In this document: piece after piece, positions 1 to 5,616 of the stretch
How the letters are laid out: each line of letters starts with the position of its first letter
Numbering within the stretch: position 1 is the stretch's first letter
Source of the DNA: Phycisphaeraceae bacterium
GTDB lineage: Bacteria > Planctomycetota > Phycisphaerae > Phycisphaerales > Phycisphaeraceae
Direction: 5' to 3'
Length of the DNA: 5,616 bases
NCBI GenBank assembly: GCA_029260695.1
Contig: JAJDCT010000381.1
Span: 1 to 5,616, forward strand
The notes under the pieces: generated by a model
Databases searched by the model: none
The model's input: only the letters and a program-made list of their open reading frames with translations
Told to the model about the DNA's origin: nothing
Program-made: the position numbers and the translations under genes

Positions 1-590
1 GCCTCGAGTTTTTCGCCGACGAATTTCTCCAGGTCATCGACGTGGTGCAGATCCACCTGGCTGGCTGGCATGAACGCGGCGATCCCGCCGGGCATCTCAA
101 GCTCAAGCCCGCCCTTATTCTTAGCGATGACGCGGGCTTCAACCACGGCGTCGCGTTGGAGTTGTTCCCAGGTCGACCTATTGATCGCGCCTTCTCTTGA
201 AAGGAAGATCAGTCCCTGTTTCTCATCGATGTGGTCGACGACGAAGTCCATGATCGAGCCGAGCCTCGGTGCCCGGTCGAATTGCATGACAGGGACGACG
301 CCCTGCATCTTGCCGGTGTCACCCGTCAACTCGACGAAGACATCGTCGCCACGGATCGCGGCGATACGGCCCCGGCGCACTTCGTGACGCAGGTCCGGGT
401 GGCCCGCCTCGTCGGTGGGGGGCGTCCCGGCATCTTGTTGGGTGGCGTCGGTCTGCTCGTCCTCGGCCATCAATTGCTCAACACTCTGGCCCCCCAGCGC
501 GTCAGCGATCTCGCGCTCCAGTGCCTGGTCGGTCTCCGTGGCAGGGGTGGATGTTGGTGTGGGTTCTTGCGGAGGTGTCGGGTCGGTCAT
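1..590 (-). CDS. S1-domain RNA-binding protein (ribosomal protein S1-like), 3' end beyond window
   Basis: Only the first 196 codons are visible; the gene continues past base 1. The ATG at 588-590 is the only possible start, because an in-frame stop lies upstream at 627-629 with no other start codon between them. There is no Shine-Dalgarno sequence. Residues 1 to about 66 are rich in Pro, Thr, Glu, Asp and Gln and look disordered and acidic. Residues about 68-133 fit a first S1 (OB-fold) domain, from GRIAAIRGDDVFVEL through GVVPVMQF to GLIFLSRE. A second S1-type repeat begins near residue 148 (VVEARVIAKNKGGLELEM, then GGIAAFMPASQVD) and is cut by the edge. Tandem repeats of this style are known from ribosomal protein S1 and related translation or RNA-decay proteins, which bind single-stranded mRNA in the cytoplasm. 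The number of repeats cannot be seen, so rpsA itself versus a shorter S1-repeat protein is undecided. Confidence 0.88.
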   Translation of the reverse strand, partial: MTDPTPPQEPTPTSTPATETDQALEREIADALGGQSVEQLMAEDEQTDATQQDAGTPPTDEAGHPDLRHEVRRGRIAAIRGDDVFVELTGDTGKMQGVVPVMQFDRAPRLGSIMDFVVDHIDEKQGLIFLSREGAINRSTWEQLQRDAVVEARVIAKNKGGLELEMPGGIAAFMPASQVDLHHVDDLEKFVGEKLE

Positions 591-739
591 GGGGTTGGGT
601 ACCGGGTCGTCGTGGGGCGGTTCTGTCTACCTATCAAGTTTACACGCCGGATCAGAAGTAGACCACTGTCATCGGCGTCTGGAGATCATATCGTGAGTCG
701 CTTGATGCCGTGTGAATACGCCAAATGGTGGATTTCTTG
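591..739 (-). promoter_or_regulatory. Intergenic leader of the S1-domain gene, candidate promoter
   Basis: This 149-base gap is the longest non-coding stretch in the window and probably holds the promoter of the S1-domain gene. Read on the minus strand, two candidate -10 elements are visible: TATGAT at 685-690 and TAAACT at 637-642. Neither has a convincing -35 hexamer at 16-18 bases. I see no strong hairpin followed by T residues that would end the upstream operon, so read-through remains possible. The promoter assignment is an inference from position and weak -10 matches. Confidence 0.22.
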
Positions 740-1474
740 TCAGTTCTCGGCCAGAGGGGGCTTACCCCGCTGTAACGGCGGTGGTGGAGGGTGTTCCTCG
801 CCATATCGCTGCCAGGCCAGGGACACTTCCTCAGCGGGCATGGGTGTAAGCCCCTTGGGGATCGGCCGATCCATCACTGGCAGGACTCGCCGAGCCTCCG
901 CTAATGCGAAACGCACCGCCTGGTCTGTCTGTGGACATCCAAGGGTAAACACAGACATCCCATATTCAGTAGCGCTTGAGATGGCACGATATCCGGCCGC
1001 TTGGTCTTCCAAGGCGTAATTCACACCCAGAAGCCGCACCGCGGCGTTGATGGACAACCATTCCGCCACGATTGGGTCTGGGTGGGCAAGCCCAAGGCAG
1101 CCCACGACACCACGCTCACGCAGTGCAAACATGGTTTGGAGCATCCCGCCGCTTTTGATCTCAGCCGGGTCGTCGATATGCAGGACCAAAGCTTCGACCC
1201 TGTCCTGCCCCAACAAGGCCAGCCGCCGCAAGATTTCGCCTTCCAATTGTCGGGCAAACGCAGGCTCGGTGACCCCCAACAACACCGGAAGGCCATCCAC
1301 ATGCGGGCCGGCCTGCTCCAGCACGTCATCCGTATCCCTGGGGTCCACCACGATCAACGACGGGTGCGTCTTGACCGTATGACGGTCTTCGCCAATTAGC
1401 ATCGGCAATCGCCAGGCGCAGGGGCCGACGTCGATGGCTGTATGTTCCAGCTTTCTATTAGTCCATCCGGTCAT
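740..1474 (-). CDS. Aldo/keto reductase-like protein, probably lacking the catalytic tetrad
   Basis: A 244-residue protein with partial resemblance to the aldo/keto reductase TIM barrel. Residues 92-130 (DRVEALVLHIDDP, then ALRERGVVGCLGLAH) match the usual segment where a strand ends in a conserved His, followed by a helix and a G.VR.IG(V/L) strand. H99 would be the tetrad His, and VNYALED at 151-157 fits the next strand. The Asp-Tyr pair and the Lys of the normal D-Y-K-H tetrad are not recognisable: the expected regions read VVDPRDTDD (42-50) and VLLGVTE (64-70). The typical C-terminal NADPH-binding region also looks shortened. It is probably a pseudoenzyme or a distant barrel protein, with no function assigned. 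The C-terminus is proline-rich (PPPPP near 229-233). The chosen ATG (1472-1474) shares one base with the stop of the upstream glycosylase gene (TGATG), implying translational coupling; a TTG one codon earlier is less likely. No Shine-Dalgarno is seen. Confidence 0.6.
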   Translation of the reverse strand: MTGWTNRKLEHTAIDVGPCAWRLPMLIGEDRHTVKTHPSLIVVDPRDTDDVLEQAGPHVDGLPVLLGVTEPAFARQLEGEILRRLALLGQDRVEALVLHIDDPAEIKSGGMLQTMFALRERGVVGCLGLAHPDPIVAEWLSINAAVRLLGVNYALEDQAAGYRAISSATEYGMSVFTLGCPQTDQAVRFALAEARRVLPVMDRPIPKGLTPMPAEEVSLAWQRYGEEHPPPPPLQRGKPPLAEN

Positions 1475-2088
1475 CAAGGTTTGCTAACGTGGGGGTTGTC
1501 GGTGATGTAATAACGCAGAGGCCTGTCGGCCCACTCTTTTGCGTAGCTTACACCGACACGCGGGCCGACGGTGATTTTGGATGCTGGAAGCGCTGTCTTG
1601 CGGATCCGCTCGATGCAAAGTGATGAACCGCTGACAAGGTCGTGCCCGTCCAGACGGCGGTCGATATCAAGGGCCTGGCACAGCTTGGCGGGGCCCGAGC
1701 ACAGATCGGTGTCACGGCGGGCGGCCTTGCGCCGTTGGTACATCAGATCCATGCCTTCGGTTGGCTCCAGTGCCCGGATGAGCACCGCGACCGGGCGGCC
1801 CGCCACCGAGGCGACGACGTTCATGCAATGGTGCATCCCGTAGGTGAAATAGACGTAGGCACGCCCACCGTCTTGCCACATGGATTCATTCCGTGCGGTT
1901 CGCCGACCGCCGAAGGTGTGTGCCGCCCGATCCTGTTCACCCAGATAGGCCTCGACTTCCACGATGAGCCCCGCGAGCCTGGGCCCGTCGGGTCGGTCGA
2001 GCGTGCGCACCAGGCGCTGGCCAAGCAGGGCCCGCGCGAGCGTAACCGGCTCGCGTCGGAAGAAACTTCGGGTGAGGCGTGGCGGCAT
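1474..2088 (-). CDS. mpg: 3-methyladenine DNA glycosylase (AAG/MPG family)
   Basis: A complete 204-residue protein, the normal length for bacterial members. The family excises alkylated or deaminated purines such as 3-methyladenine and hypoxanthine from DNA, starting base excision repair in the cytoplasm. Visible landmarks are VEVEAYLG (43-50), in which E46 matches the general-base Glu (human E125) and Y48 human Y127; AAH at 55-57, where H57 matches human H136; YVYFTYGMHHCMN (78-90), where Y80 matches the intercalating Tyr (human Y159) and N90 matches human N169; and LIRALEP (103-109) with R105 matching human R182. SGPAKLCQAL at about 132-141 is a further family signature. An in-frame stop at 2098-2100 makes the ATG at 2086-2088 the only start; no Shine-Dalgarno precedes it. 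It lies 47 bases after ccsA and is coupled by a one-base overlap to the next gene. The link to cytochrome maturation is probably positional only. Confidence 0.97.
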   Translation of the reverse strand: MPPRLTRSFFRREPVTLARALLGQRLVRTLDRPDGPRLAGLIVEVEAYLGEQDRAAHTFGGRRTARNESMWQDGGRAYVYFTYGMHHCMNVVASVAGRPVAVLIRALEPTEGMDLMYQRRKAARRDTDLCSGPAKLCQALDIDRRLDGHDLVSGSSLCIERIRKTALPASKITVGPRVGVSYAKEWADRPLRYYITDNPHVSKP

Positions 2089-2135
2089 GGGAGCAGTTTA
2101 GCGTGGGCACAGCCCGGGGCCGCAACTAGCCGGGG

Positions 2136-3878
2136 TTAAGGCGCATCCGTGGCGGTATTGCTTTGTGCTTTTAACGTGTCGTTATCCACGGCATCAAAGC
2201 TCCGCCACCTAGCCATGGGGATCAGCCCCGCCGTCATGATCGCTAACTGAGTGGCGACGAAGAGGAGCATCCACTGCACGGCCGAGTCCATGAACCCGTA
2301 GCTGTGCAGGCCCACGCCCAGCATGTTCGTCCCGAACCAACTCCAGGCGGTGACAATGTTCCCAAAGACGGCGAGCACCGCCACGCCCCGGGTCTTGATC
2401 ATCCCCCCCCAACGTGCGTGTAGGATCAACGCGTTCATAAGCACGATCAGGACCGCGCCGTTTTCCTTGGGGTCCCAGCCCCAGAACCGCCCCCAACTCT
2501 GGTCCGCCCAGATCCCCCCGAGCACCGTCCCGACGAAGCTGAACAGCAGCGCGAACGCGATCACGCCGTACATCATCTTCCCAAGCGTTTTGTGCCGTTG
2601 TGGGTTCAACCCGCGGGTGTAGACACCGATCAAGATAAAGGCGATCCCGATGAACCCGGCGAGGAAAGTCGCCGAGTAGCCAATGGTCACCGCGATGACG
2701 TGCGTGGATAGCCAGAAGTTGGAGTCGAGGACGGCCTGCATCATCTGCATGGTGTCGCCGTCGGCGAGGTTGTGGGCGATGATCAGTGTGACGCACCCGA
2801 TCACCGCCGACAGCGCCGCACCCAGGCCGTTTTTAAAGAGCCATTCCAGGAACAGCCCCATCGCCACGCAGAACCAGCCGATGAACACCGCCGAGGAGTA
2901 GAGGTTGGTCACGGGGGCGTAGCCCTGCATGTAGACCCGGGCACCAAGCCCGAAGGTGTTCAGGATAAAAGTCACCGCAAGCACGCCGACGGCGGCCCGG
3001 CCCAGCGTCCTGGATATCTCCGAGCCTTTGACACCCACCGTCAACAACGACGCACAACTCAGCAGGAATGCCAATACATACAGCACCGTCCCCTGGTAGA
3101 ACGGCTGGAGTTTGTTAAAGAACACCTCGAAGCGGGCCTTGCGTGTGATATCGGGCATCTGCCGGTCGAGCAGCGTTGCATACTCTGCCACTTCACGGTT
3201 AAACCGGTCGGGGTCCTGGTTCTGATACGCCAGAAGGATCTTCCCAAGCCGTATACCGGCCTGGCTTGGTTCGTGCTCTACCTCATGTCCTTCGTGTGAT
3301 GCGTGCAGTTCGGCCGCCAACGGTCTCCACTGCTCGCCGTCTACCAACGGCGGAACCAAATACGGGGCCTGCTGATTCTGCAGCAGGTCGTAGGTCGTGA
3401 CGTGGTCTCGTAACTCGGCCAAGTGGCTTTGATAGGGCGTCCGGTCTGCCGGCTTGATCCCCTCGATTCGTATGAACTGCTGGTTTAGGCCCCGGCCAAA
3501 TTGCAGGAGACGGGCAAAGTTAAAACGCTTCTGTTCGCCTTCGATCACACCGACCAGGCTTCGGACATCGGGGTGATCGATGCGGAAGACCTCGTAGGCG
3601 TTCGCATCCTGAGGCCGGGCCATCACATCGATTATCCAGCGGATCGCGGGCTGGCGTTTGCCATCGATCGCCACGGTCTGGCGGTCGCTGACAATCATCA
3701 GGCTGTTGCGTGCGACGGTGTCCAGCGGCTTGGTCCGCCCACCGGATGACACGGGCAGGCTTGCCAACGTGTCAAGGTCGTAGGGGCCTTGCTCATGCCT
3801 TGGCACCAAAGGCATGGCGATCACGATCAGGCTCAGCAGGACCGCGGCTGCGGGGAATAGTTTTGTGATTGTGTTCAT
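2136..3878 (-). CDS. ccsA: Cytochrome c biogenesis protein CcsA (System II heme exporter/synthase), with N-terminal extension
   Basis: A 580-residue integral membrane protein. CcsA and CcsB/ResB together move heme to the outer face of the cytoplasmic membrane and ligate it to CXXCH apocytochromes. Residues 1-25 form a membrane anchor. Residues about 26-255 form a soluble, presumably extracytoplasmic region starting with a GGRTKPLDTVARN motif (46-58). From about 260 onward there are many hydrophobic segments. The tryptophan-rich heme-handling motif is WGRFWGWDPKEN (462-473). H393 (STHV), H487 (LHAR) and H525 (LHSYG) sit at the order and spacing of P-His1, TM-His and P-His2 of characterised CcsBA proteins. 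Typical CcsA proteins are about 300-350 residues, so the extension is the main difference. The start is the ATG at 3876-3878, overlapping the resB stop as ATGA, with AGGA seven bases upstream; a longer frame to 3953 would run 78 bases into resB. A His-rich stretch occurs at residues 192-202. Confidence 0.95.
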   Translation of the reverse strand: MNTITKLFPAAAVLLSLIVIAMPLVPRHEQGPYDLDTLASLPVSSGGRTKPLDTVARNSLMIVSDRQTVAIDGKRQPAIRWIIDVMARPQDANAYEVFRIDHPDVRSLVGVIEGEQKRFNFARLLQFGRGLNQQFIRIEGIKPADRTPYQSHLAELRDHVTTYDLLQNQQAPYLVPPLVDGEQWRPLAAELHASHEGHEVEHEPSQAGIRLGKILLAYQNQDPDRFNREVAEYATLLDRQMPDITRKARFEVFFNKLQPFYQGTVLYVLAFLLSCASLLTVGVKGSEISRTLGRAAVGVLAVTFILNTFGLGARVYMQGYAPVTNLYSSAVFIGWFCVAMGLFLEWLFKNGLGAALSAVIGCVTLIIAHNLADGDTMQMMQAVLDSNFWLSTHVIAVTIGYSATFLAGFIGIAFILIGVYTRGLNPQRHKTLGKMMYGVIAFALLFSFVGTVLGGIWADQSWGRFWGWDPKENGAVLIVLMNALILHARWGGMIKTRGVAVLAVFGNIVTAWSWFGTNMLGVGLHSYGFMDSAVQWMLLFVATQLAIMTAGLIPMARWRSFDAVDNDTLKAQSNTATDAP

Positions 3879-5083
3879 CGTCTTGTCCTGCTGACGAACT
3901 TCTTGAGCATCACACCGAAGTGAACGATCAGGCCCAGCGACACCAGCGAGCATGCGATGTACGGCATGAGCCAGCCGGGGTTGCGCACGACCTGCAGGAC
4001 CGTGCCGATATCACCGCGAAGGAACTGGTGTTGATAGAAGGTCTCGCCACCGTGGCGCAGCGGATGGTTCATGGAGATCAAGGCTTTGAAGTCTGCGTTG
4101 CGCGTCGGGTCGACCATGCGGACCTCGCTGGAGAAGTTTTTGGGCGTCTCCGTGCCGACGAACTTGTCGTGCTTAAAATCGATGAGGTGCACGGTGTAGG
4201 GCTTGTAGTCGCGTGTGAAGCGTAGCTCCATGAGGTAGGTCTTGCCGTTGACGGTGACGGGTTGGCGTGGGTCGCCCATGCCGATGCCGTGCAGCGGGAC
4301 GAGCCAGGTGCCCATGTCTTGGCCGCTGTGGGTCAGTTTCAGGTACACCGCCGGGGCATCGACCCTGCCGCCCTCGACGCCGGTGACGCGGGAGACTTCT
4401 CTTGCGACGGCGGTTTTACCCATGCCCTGGGATGCGGGGTTGTTTTGCCAGAGTTGTGGCGGTGCGTTCATGGGGCCGAAGACCTCGGCGTTGGGCATCC
4501 AGTCCAACACCCGGATATCAAATGGGAGTAGTTCGCTTTGGATCAGGCCAGCCCCGCCCCCGGATATACCCCCGGTTCCCCCGGCTTGCTCTTCATACTT
4601 GGCTAGCACCGACTGCGGCACGATCACCACGCTGTCGTGGTCTTGCGGCGACGGGTCCACCACAGCCAGCTCGACCTGCCGGATATCGACCGCGTAGTCG
4701 GCGGATTCCCCTTCCATGATCGTCATCTGCCACTCGACCGCGAACAGGCCCGTGACCAACTCCCCGGCGAGCAAAATGATCAGCCCCGCGTGGGTGAGGA
4801 TGATCCCGGCACGCTTCCAGGTGAGCTTGAAACGCACGGCATGGGCCGCCAGCAGGTTGACCAGCATCAGGATGCAGAGGCTGTACCCACCGACGAACGG
4901 GACCTTGATCCCGTAGATACCGATCGGCATCCACAACCAAAGCGAACGGAAGTATTCGTTTACGACAGCCCAGTTGCCCTGGTATTTCTGGGCGACAGTC
5001 CCGGCGAGGATCAACACCATCGCCGCCGCGAACAACACGACAGTCAGACGCAGCGACGCAAACGGGCTCAGAGCTTTTTTCAT
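3875..5083 (-). CDS. resB: Cytochrome c biogenesis protein ResB/CcsB (System II)
   Basis: A 402-residue membrane protein, the CcsA partner in System II cytochrome c maturation. Hydrophobic segments lie at about 10-30, 67-84, 92-113 and 371-394, with a large extracytoplasmic domain between the third and fourth, the standard ResB layout. H81, just after the second segment (NLLAAHAVRF), is a candidate for the transmembrane heme-ligand His of CcsB. The conserved ResB segment SMNHPLRHGGETFYQHQF occupies 337-354 just before the last helix. The start is the ATG at 5081-5083, four bases after the stop of the upstream gene, with a GGTGAA ribosome site; extending to 5158 would overlap that gene by 71 bases and add a non-membrane leader. 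Residues 168-178 form a glycine-rich insert (GGTGGISGGGA) encoded by an unusually G-rich tract. The gene is otherwise intact. Confidence 0.92.
   Translation of the reverse strand: MKKALSPFASLRLTVVLFAAAMVLILAGTVAQKYQGNWAVVNEYFRSLWLWMPIGIYGIKVPFVGGYSLCILMLVNLLAAHAVRFKLTWKRAGIILTHAGLIILLAGELVTGLFAVEWQMTIMEGESADYAVDIRQVELAVVDPSPQDHDSVVIVPQSVLAKYEEQAGGTGGISGGGAGLIQSELLPFDIRVLDWMPNAEVFGPMNAPPQLWQNNPASQGMGKTAVAREVSRVTGVEGGRVDAPAVYLKLTHSGQDMGTWLVPLHGIGMGDPRQPVTVNGKTYLMELRFTRDYKPYTVHLIDFKHDKFVGTETPKNFSSEVRMVDPTRNADFKALISMNHPLRHGGETFYQHQFLRGDIGTVLQVVRNPGWLMPYIACSLVSLGLIVHFGVMLKKFVSRTRR
3886..3889 (-). promoter_or_regulatory. Ribosome binding site of ccsA
   Basis: AGGA on the minus strand lies seven bases before the ATG at 3876-3878, inside the 3' end of resB. 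It supports this ATG over the upstream in-frame ATG at 3951-3953, and together with the ATGA overlap suggests coupled translation of the two subunits. Confidence 0.6.
4552..4582 (-). repeat. G-rich in-frame tract fitting a G-quadruplex, within resB
   Basis: On the coding strand four G-runs of 5, 5, 5 and 4 bases are separated by loops of 4, 7 and 1 bases. This satisfies the canonical quadruplex pattern in both the non-template DNA strand and the mRNA. It encodes residues 168-178 of ResB (GGTGGISGGGA) in the soluble domain, a low-complexity insert. Its sequence resembles the tract at 5103-5138. Confidence 0.55.
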
Positions 5084-5087
5084 CCCT

Positions 5088-5616
5088 TTATTCACCAGGC
5101 GTCCCCTCTGCGGATATGCCGGTTTCCCCGGTCCCCCCGAACGTGACCGACTCGACAAATCCGATGAAGCCTTCTTTGTGCTGAGTAACCGTGTCGTTCG
5201 GGCCGGTCATCTTGAAGAACCAGGTCTGGTTCTGTTGCTGACGGGGGACCAGCACAACGAGCATGCGTTCGGTCCGGGCAGAGACACCTTCGGGTGCGGT
5301 TAAGTCGATGAGCCCGGCGGCAGCATGATCGACATGGACCCCGGTCATCGGCTGGTCTTCGATCTTTTCAATGGGCCCAAGCCCGACCTGCCCACGCCAA
5401 CGGTTGATATTTGCCAGCACGCCCCCGGCCTGGCCTGACAATGGCGTCACCGTGACCCGTGCCGGCCCAGATCCACCGGATCCCCCGGATTCATCTGATC
5501 CCCCGGCTATCCCCGGTACGTCAAACGATGCCATCGCCATCCCCGACCCACCGGTCGCAGGCTGCCAACCCTCGGGGACGTCCCAAGTGACACCCGGTCC
5601 AGATGCTTGCGGATCG
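5088..5616 (-). CDS. Uncharacterised NRWRGQ-motif protein, 5' end beyond window
   Basis: The reading frame is open to the right edge, giving 175 visible residues and a TAA stop at 5088-5090. An internal ATG at 5538-5540 is unlikely to be the start, because the 25 codons before it read as good protein (GVTWDVPEGWQPA). Recognisable parts are that W-x-x-P-x-G-W segment, a beta-rich stretch, LSGQAGGVLANINRWRGQVGLGPIE (motif core NINRWRGQ coded at 5388-5411), and a TWFFKMTGP strand at about 5204-5222. I know this pattern from planctomycete proteins of unknown function, often with an N-terminal lipoprotein or export signal, which would be outside this window. Two Gly/Ser-rich stretches, GGSDESGGSGGSG and GGTGETGIS, look like inserts. 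It ends four bases before resB, so it is probably co-transcribed and may act with cytochrome c maturation outside the membrane; that role is an inference from position alone. Confidence 0.85.
   Translation of the reverse strand, partial: DPQASGPGVTWDVPEGWQPATGGSGMAMASFDVPGIAGGSDESGGSGGSGPARVTVTPLSGQAGGVLANINRWRGQVGLGPIEKIEDQPMTGVHVDHAAAGLIDLTAPEGVSARTERMLVVLVPRQQQNQTWFFKMTGPNDTVTQHKEGFIGFVESVTFGGTGETGISAEGTPGE
5091..5096 (-). promoter_or_regulatory. Ribosome binding site of resB
   Basis: GGTGAA on the minus strand ends seven bases before the ATG at 5081-5083 and can pair with the anti-Shine-Dalgarno 3' end of 16S rRNA. It overlaps the last codons of the upstream gene and decides the short start of resB. 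Confidence 0.5.
5103..5138 (-). repeat. G-rich tract related to the resB one, at the 3' end of the upstream gene
   Basis: The coding strand carries G-runs of 6, 4 and 4 bases plus a GG, with the segment GGGGGACCGGGG followed shortly by ATATCCG. The resB tract reads GGGGGAACCGGGG then ATATCCG. Both encode GGTG followed by GIS (here GGTGETGIS). The shared nucleotide and peptide order suggests a common origin rather than chance glycine richness, though the tracts are short. Confidence 0.4.
5471..5516 (-). repeat. G-rich Gly/Ser-coding tract in the upstream gene
   Basis: The coding strand contains three CCGGGG cores (two followed by GATC or GATCC) with G-runs of 4, 5 and 5. It encodes the flexible segment PGIAGGSDESGGSGGS. 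It shares CCGGGGGA cores with the tracts at 5103-5138 and 4552-4582 but lacks their ATATCCG part, so membership of the same family is uncertain. Confidence 0.35.

Noticed and set aside
231..1019. Plus-strand open frame of 262 codons spanning the S1-gene 5' end, the gap and the reductase-like 3' end
   Set aside because: It is antisense to two better-supported genes, its translation is rich in Arg, Gly, Cys and Ser with no recognisable domain, and it is explained by the high GC content.
2113..2134. Possible hairpin between ccsA and the glycosylase gene (CCCGG pairing with CCGGG)
   Set aside because: The stem is five base pairs with a 12-base loop and no T-run follows on the minus strand, so a terminator call is not supported.
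3879..3953. Longer ccsA start at 3951-3953
   Set aside because: It would place a charged 25-residue leader before the membrane anchor and overlap resB by 78 bases, whereas the internal ATG has AGGA at seven bases and an ATGA junction.
5084..5158. Longer resB start near 5158
   Set aside because: The extra residues are charged and glycine-rich, overlap the upstream gene, and precede a normal membrane-protein N-terminus with its own ribosome site.
3869..5303. Several plus-strand open frames opposite resB and the upstream gene
   Set aside because: They mirror the codon structure of the minus-strand genes and show no domain, start context or membrane features of their own.
5538..5540. ATG at 5540 as the true start of the upstream gene
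   Set aside because: The frame stays open to the window edge and the upstream codons include a plausible conserved W-x-x-P-x-G-W segment.
1..5616. CRISPR arrays, tRNA genes, insertion sequences and CXXCH cytochromes
   Set aside because: No regularly spaced direct repeats, cloverleaf sequences, transposase motifs or inverted terminal repeats were seen, and none of the six proteins contains CXXCH in its visible part.

Overview
The window looks like chromosomal DNA from a GC-rich bacterium, most likely a member of the Planctomycetota and possibly class Phycisphaerae. This placement is an inference from protein style: a split System II cytochrome c maturation pair in which CcsA carries a long soluble N-terminal extension, an upstream protein with a conserved NxNRWRGQ motif of a type I associate with planctomycetes, and several genes lacking a Shine-Dalgarno sequence. 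No rRNA or other decisive phylogenetic marker is present.

All six supported genes lie on the minus strand, so reading order runs from high to low coordinates. At the right edge is the 3' part of an uncharacterised NRWRGQ-motif protein (from beyond 5616 to 5088). Four bases later comes the ResB/CcsB subunit (5083-3875), whose stop overlaps the CcsA start as ATGA (CcsA 3878-2136). After 47 bases comes a 3-methyladenine DNA glycosylase of the AAG/MPG family (2088-1474). Its stop shares one base with the start of a degenerate aldo/keto-reductase-like protein (1474-740). These five genes look like one transcription unit. A 149-base gap (591-739) follows, then the 5' part of an S1-domain RNA-binding protein, possibly ribosomal protein S1, which runs off the left edge.

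ResB and CcsA together form the System II heme exporter and cytochrome c synthase, which carries heme across the cytoplasmic membrane and attaches it to CXXCH apocytochromes. The expected CcsA residues are present: a WGxFWGWDPKE tryptophan-rich motif and three conserved histidines. The conserved NHPLR...YQ segment of ResB is also present. The tight packing of the NRWRGQ protein against resB suggests a role at or outside the membrane in the same process, but its function is unknown. The glycosylase is complete with all recognised catalytic residues. The reductase-like protein has lost the Tyr and Lys of the catalytic tetrad.

I did not find a clearly new multi-gene system. The most unusual signals are G-rich, in-frame tracts coding Gly/Ser-rich inserts in resB and the upstream gene. 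Two of them share sequence and the peptide pattern GGTG..GIS, and one fits a canonical G-quadruplex. Also notable are the His-rich segment in the CcsA extension, the apparent pseudoenzyme, and a run of eight G in ccsA.
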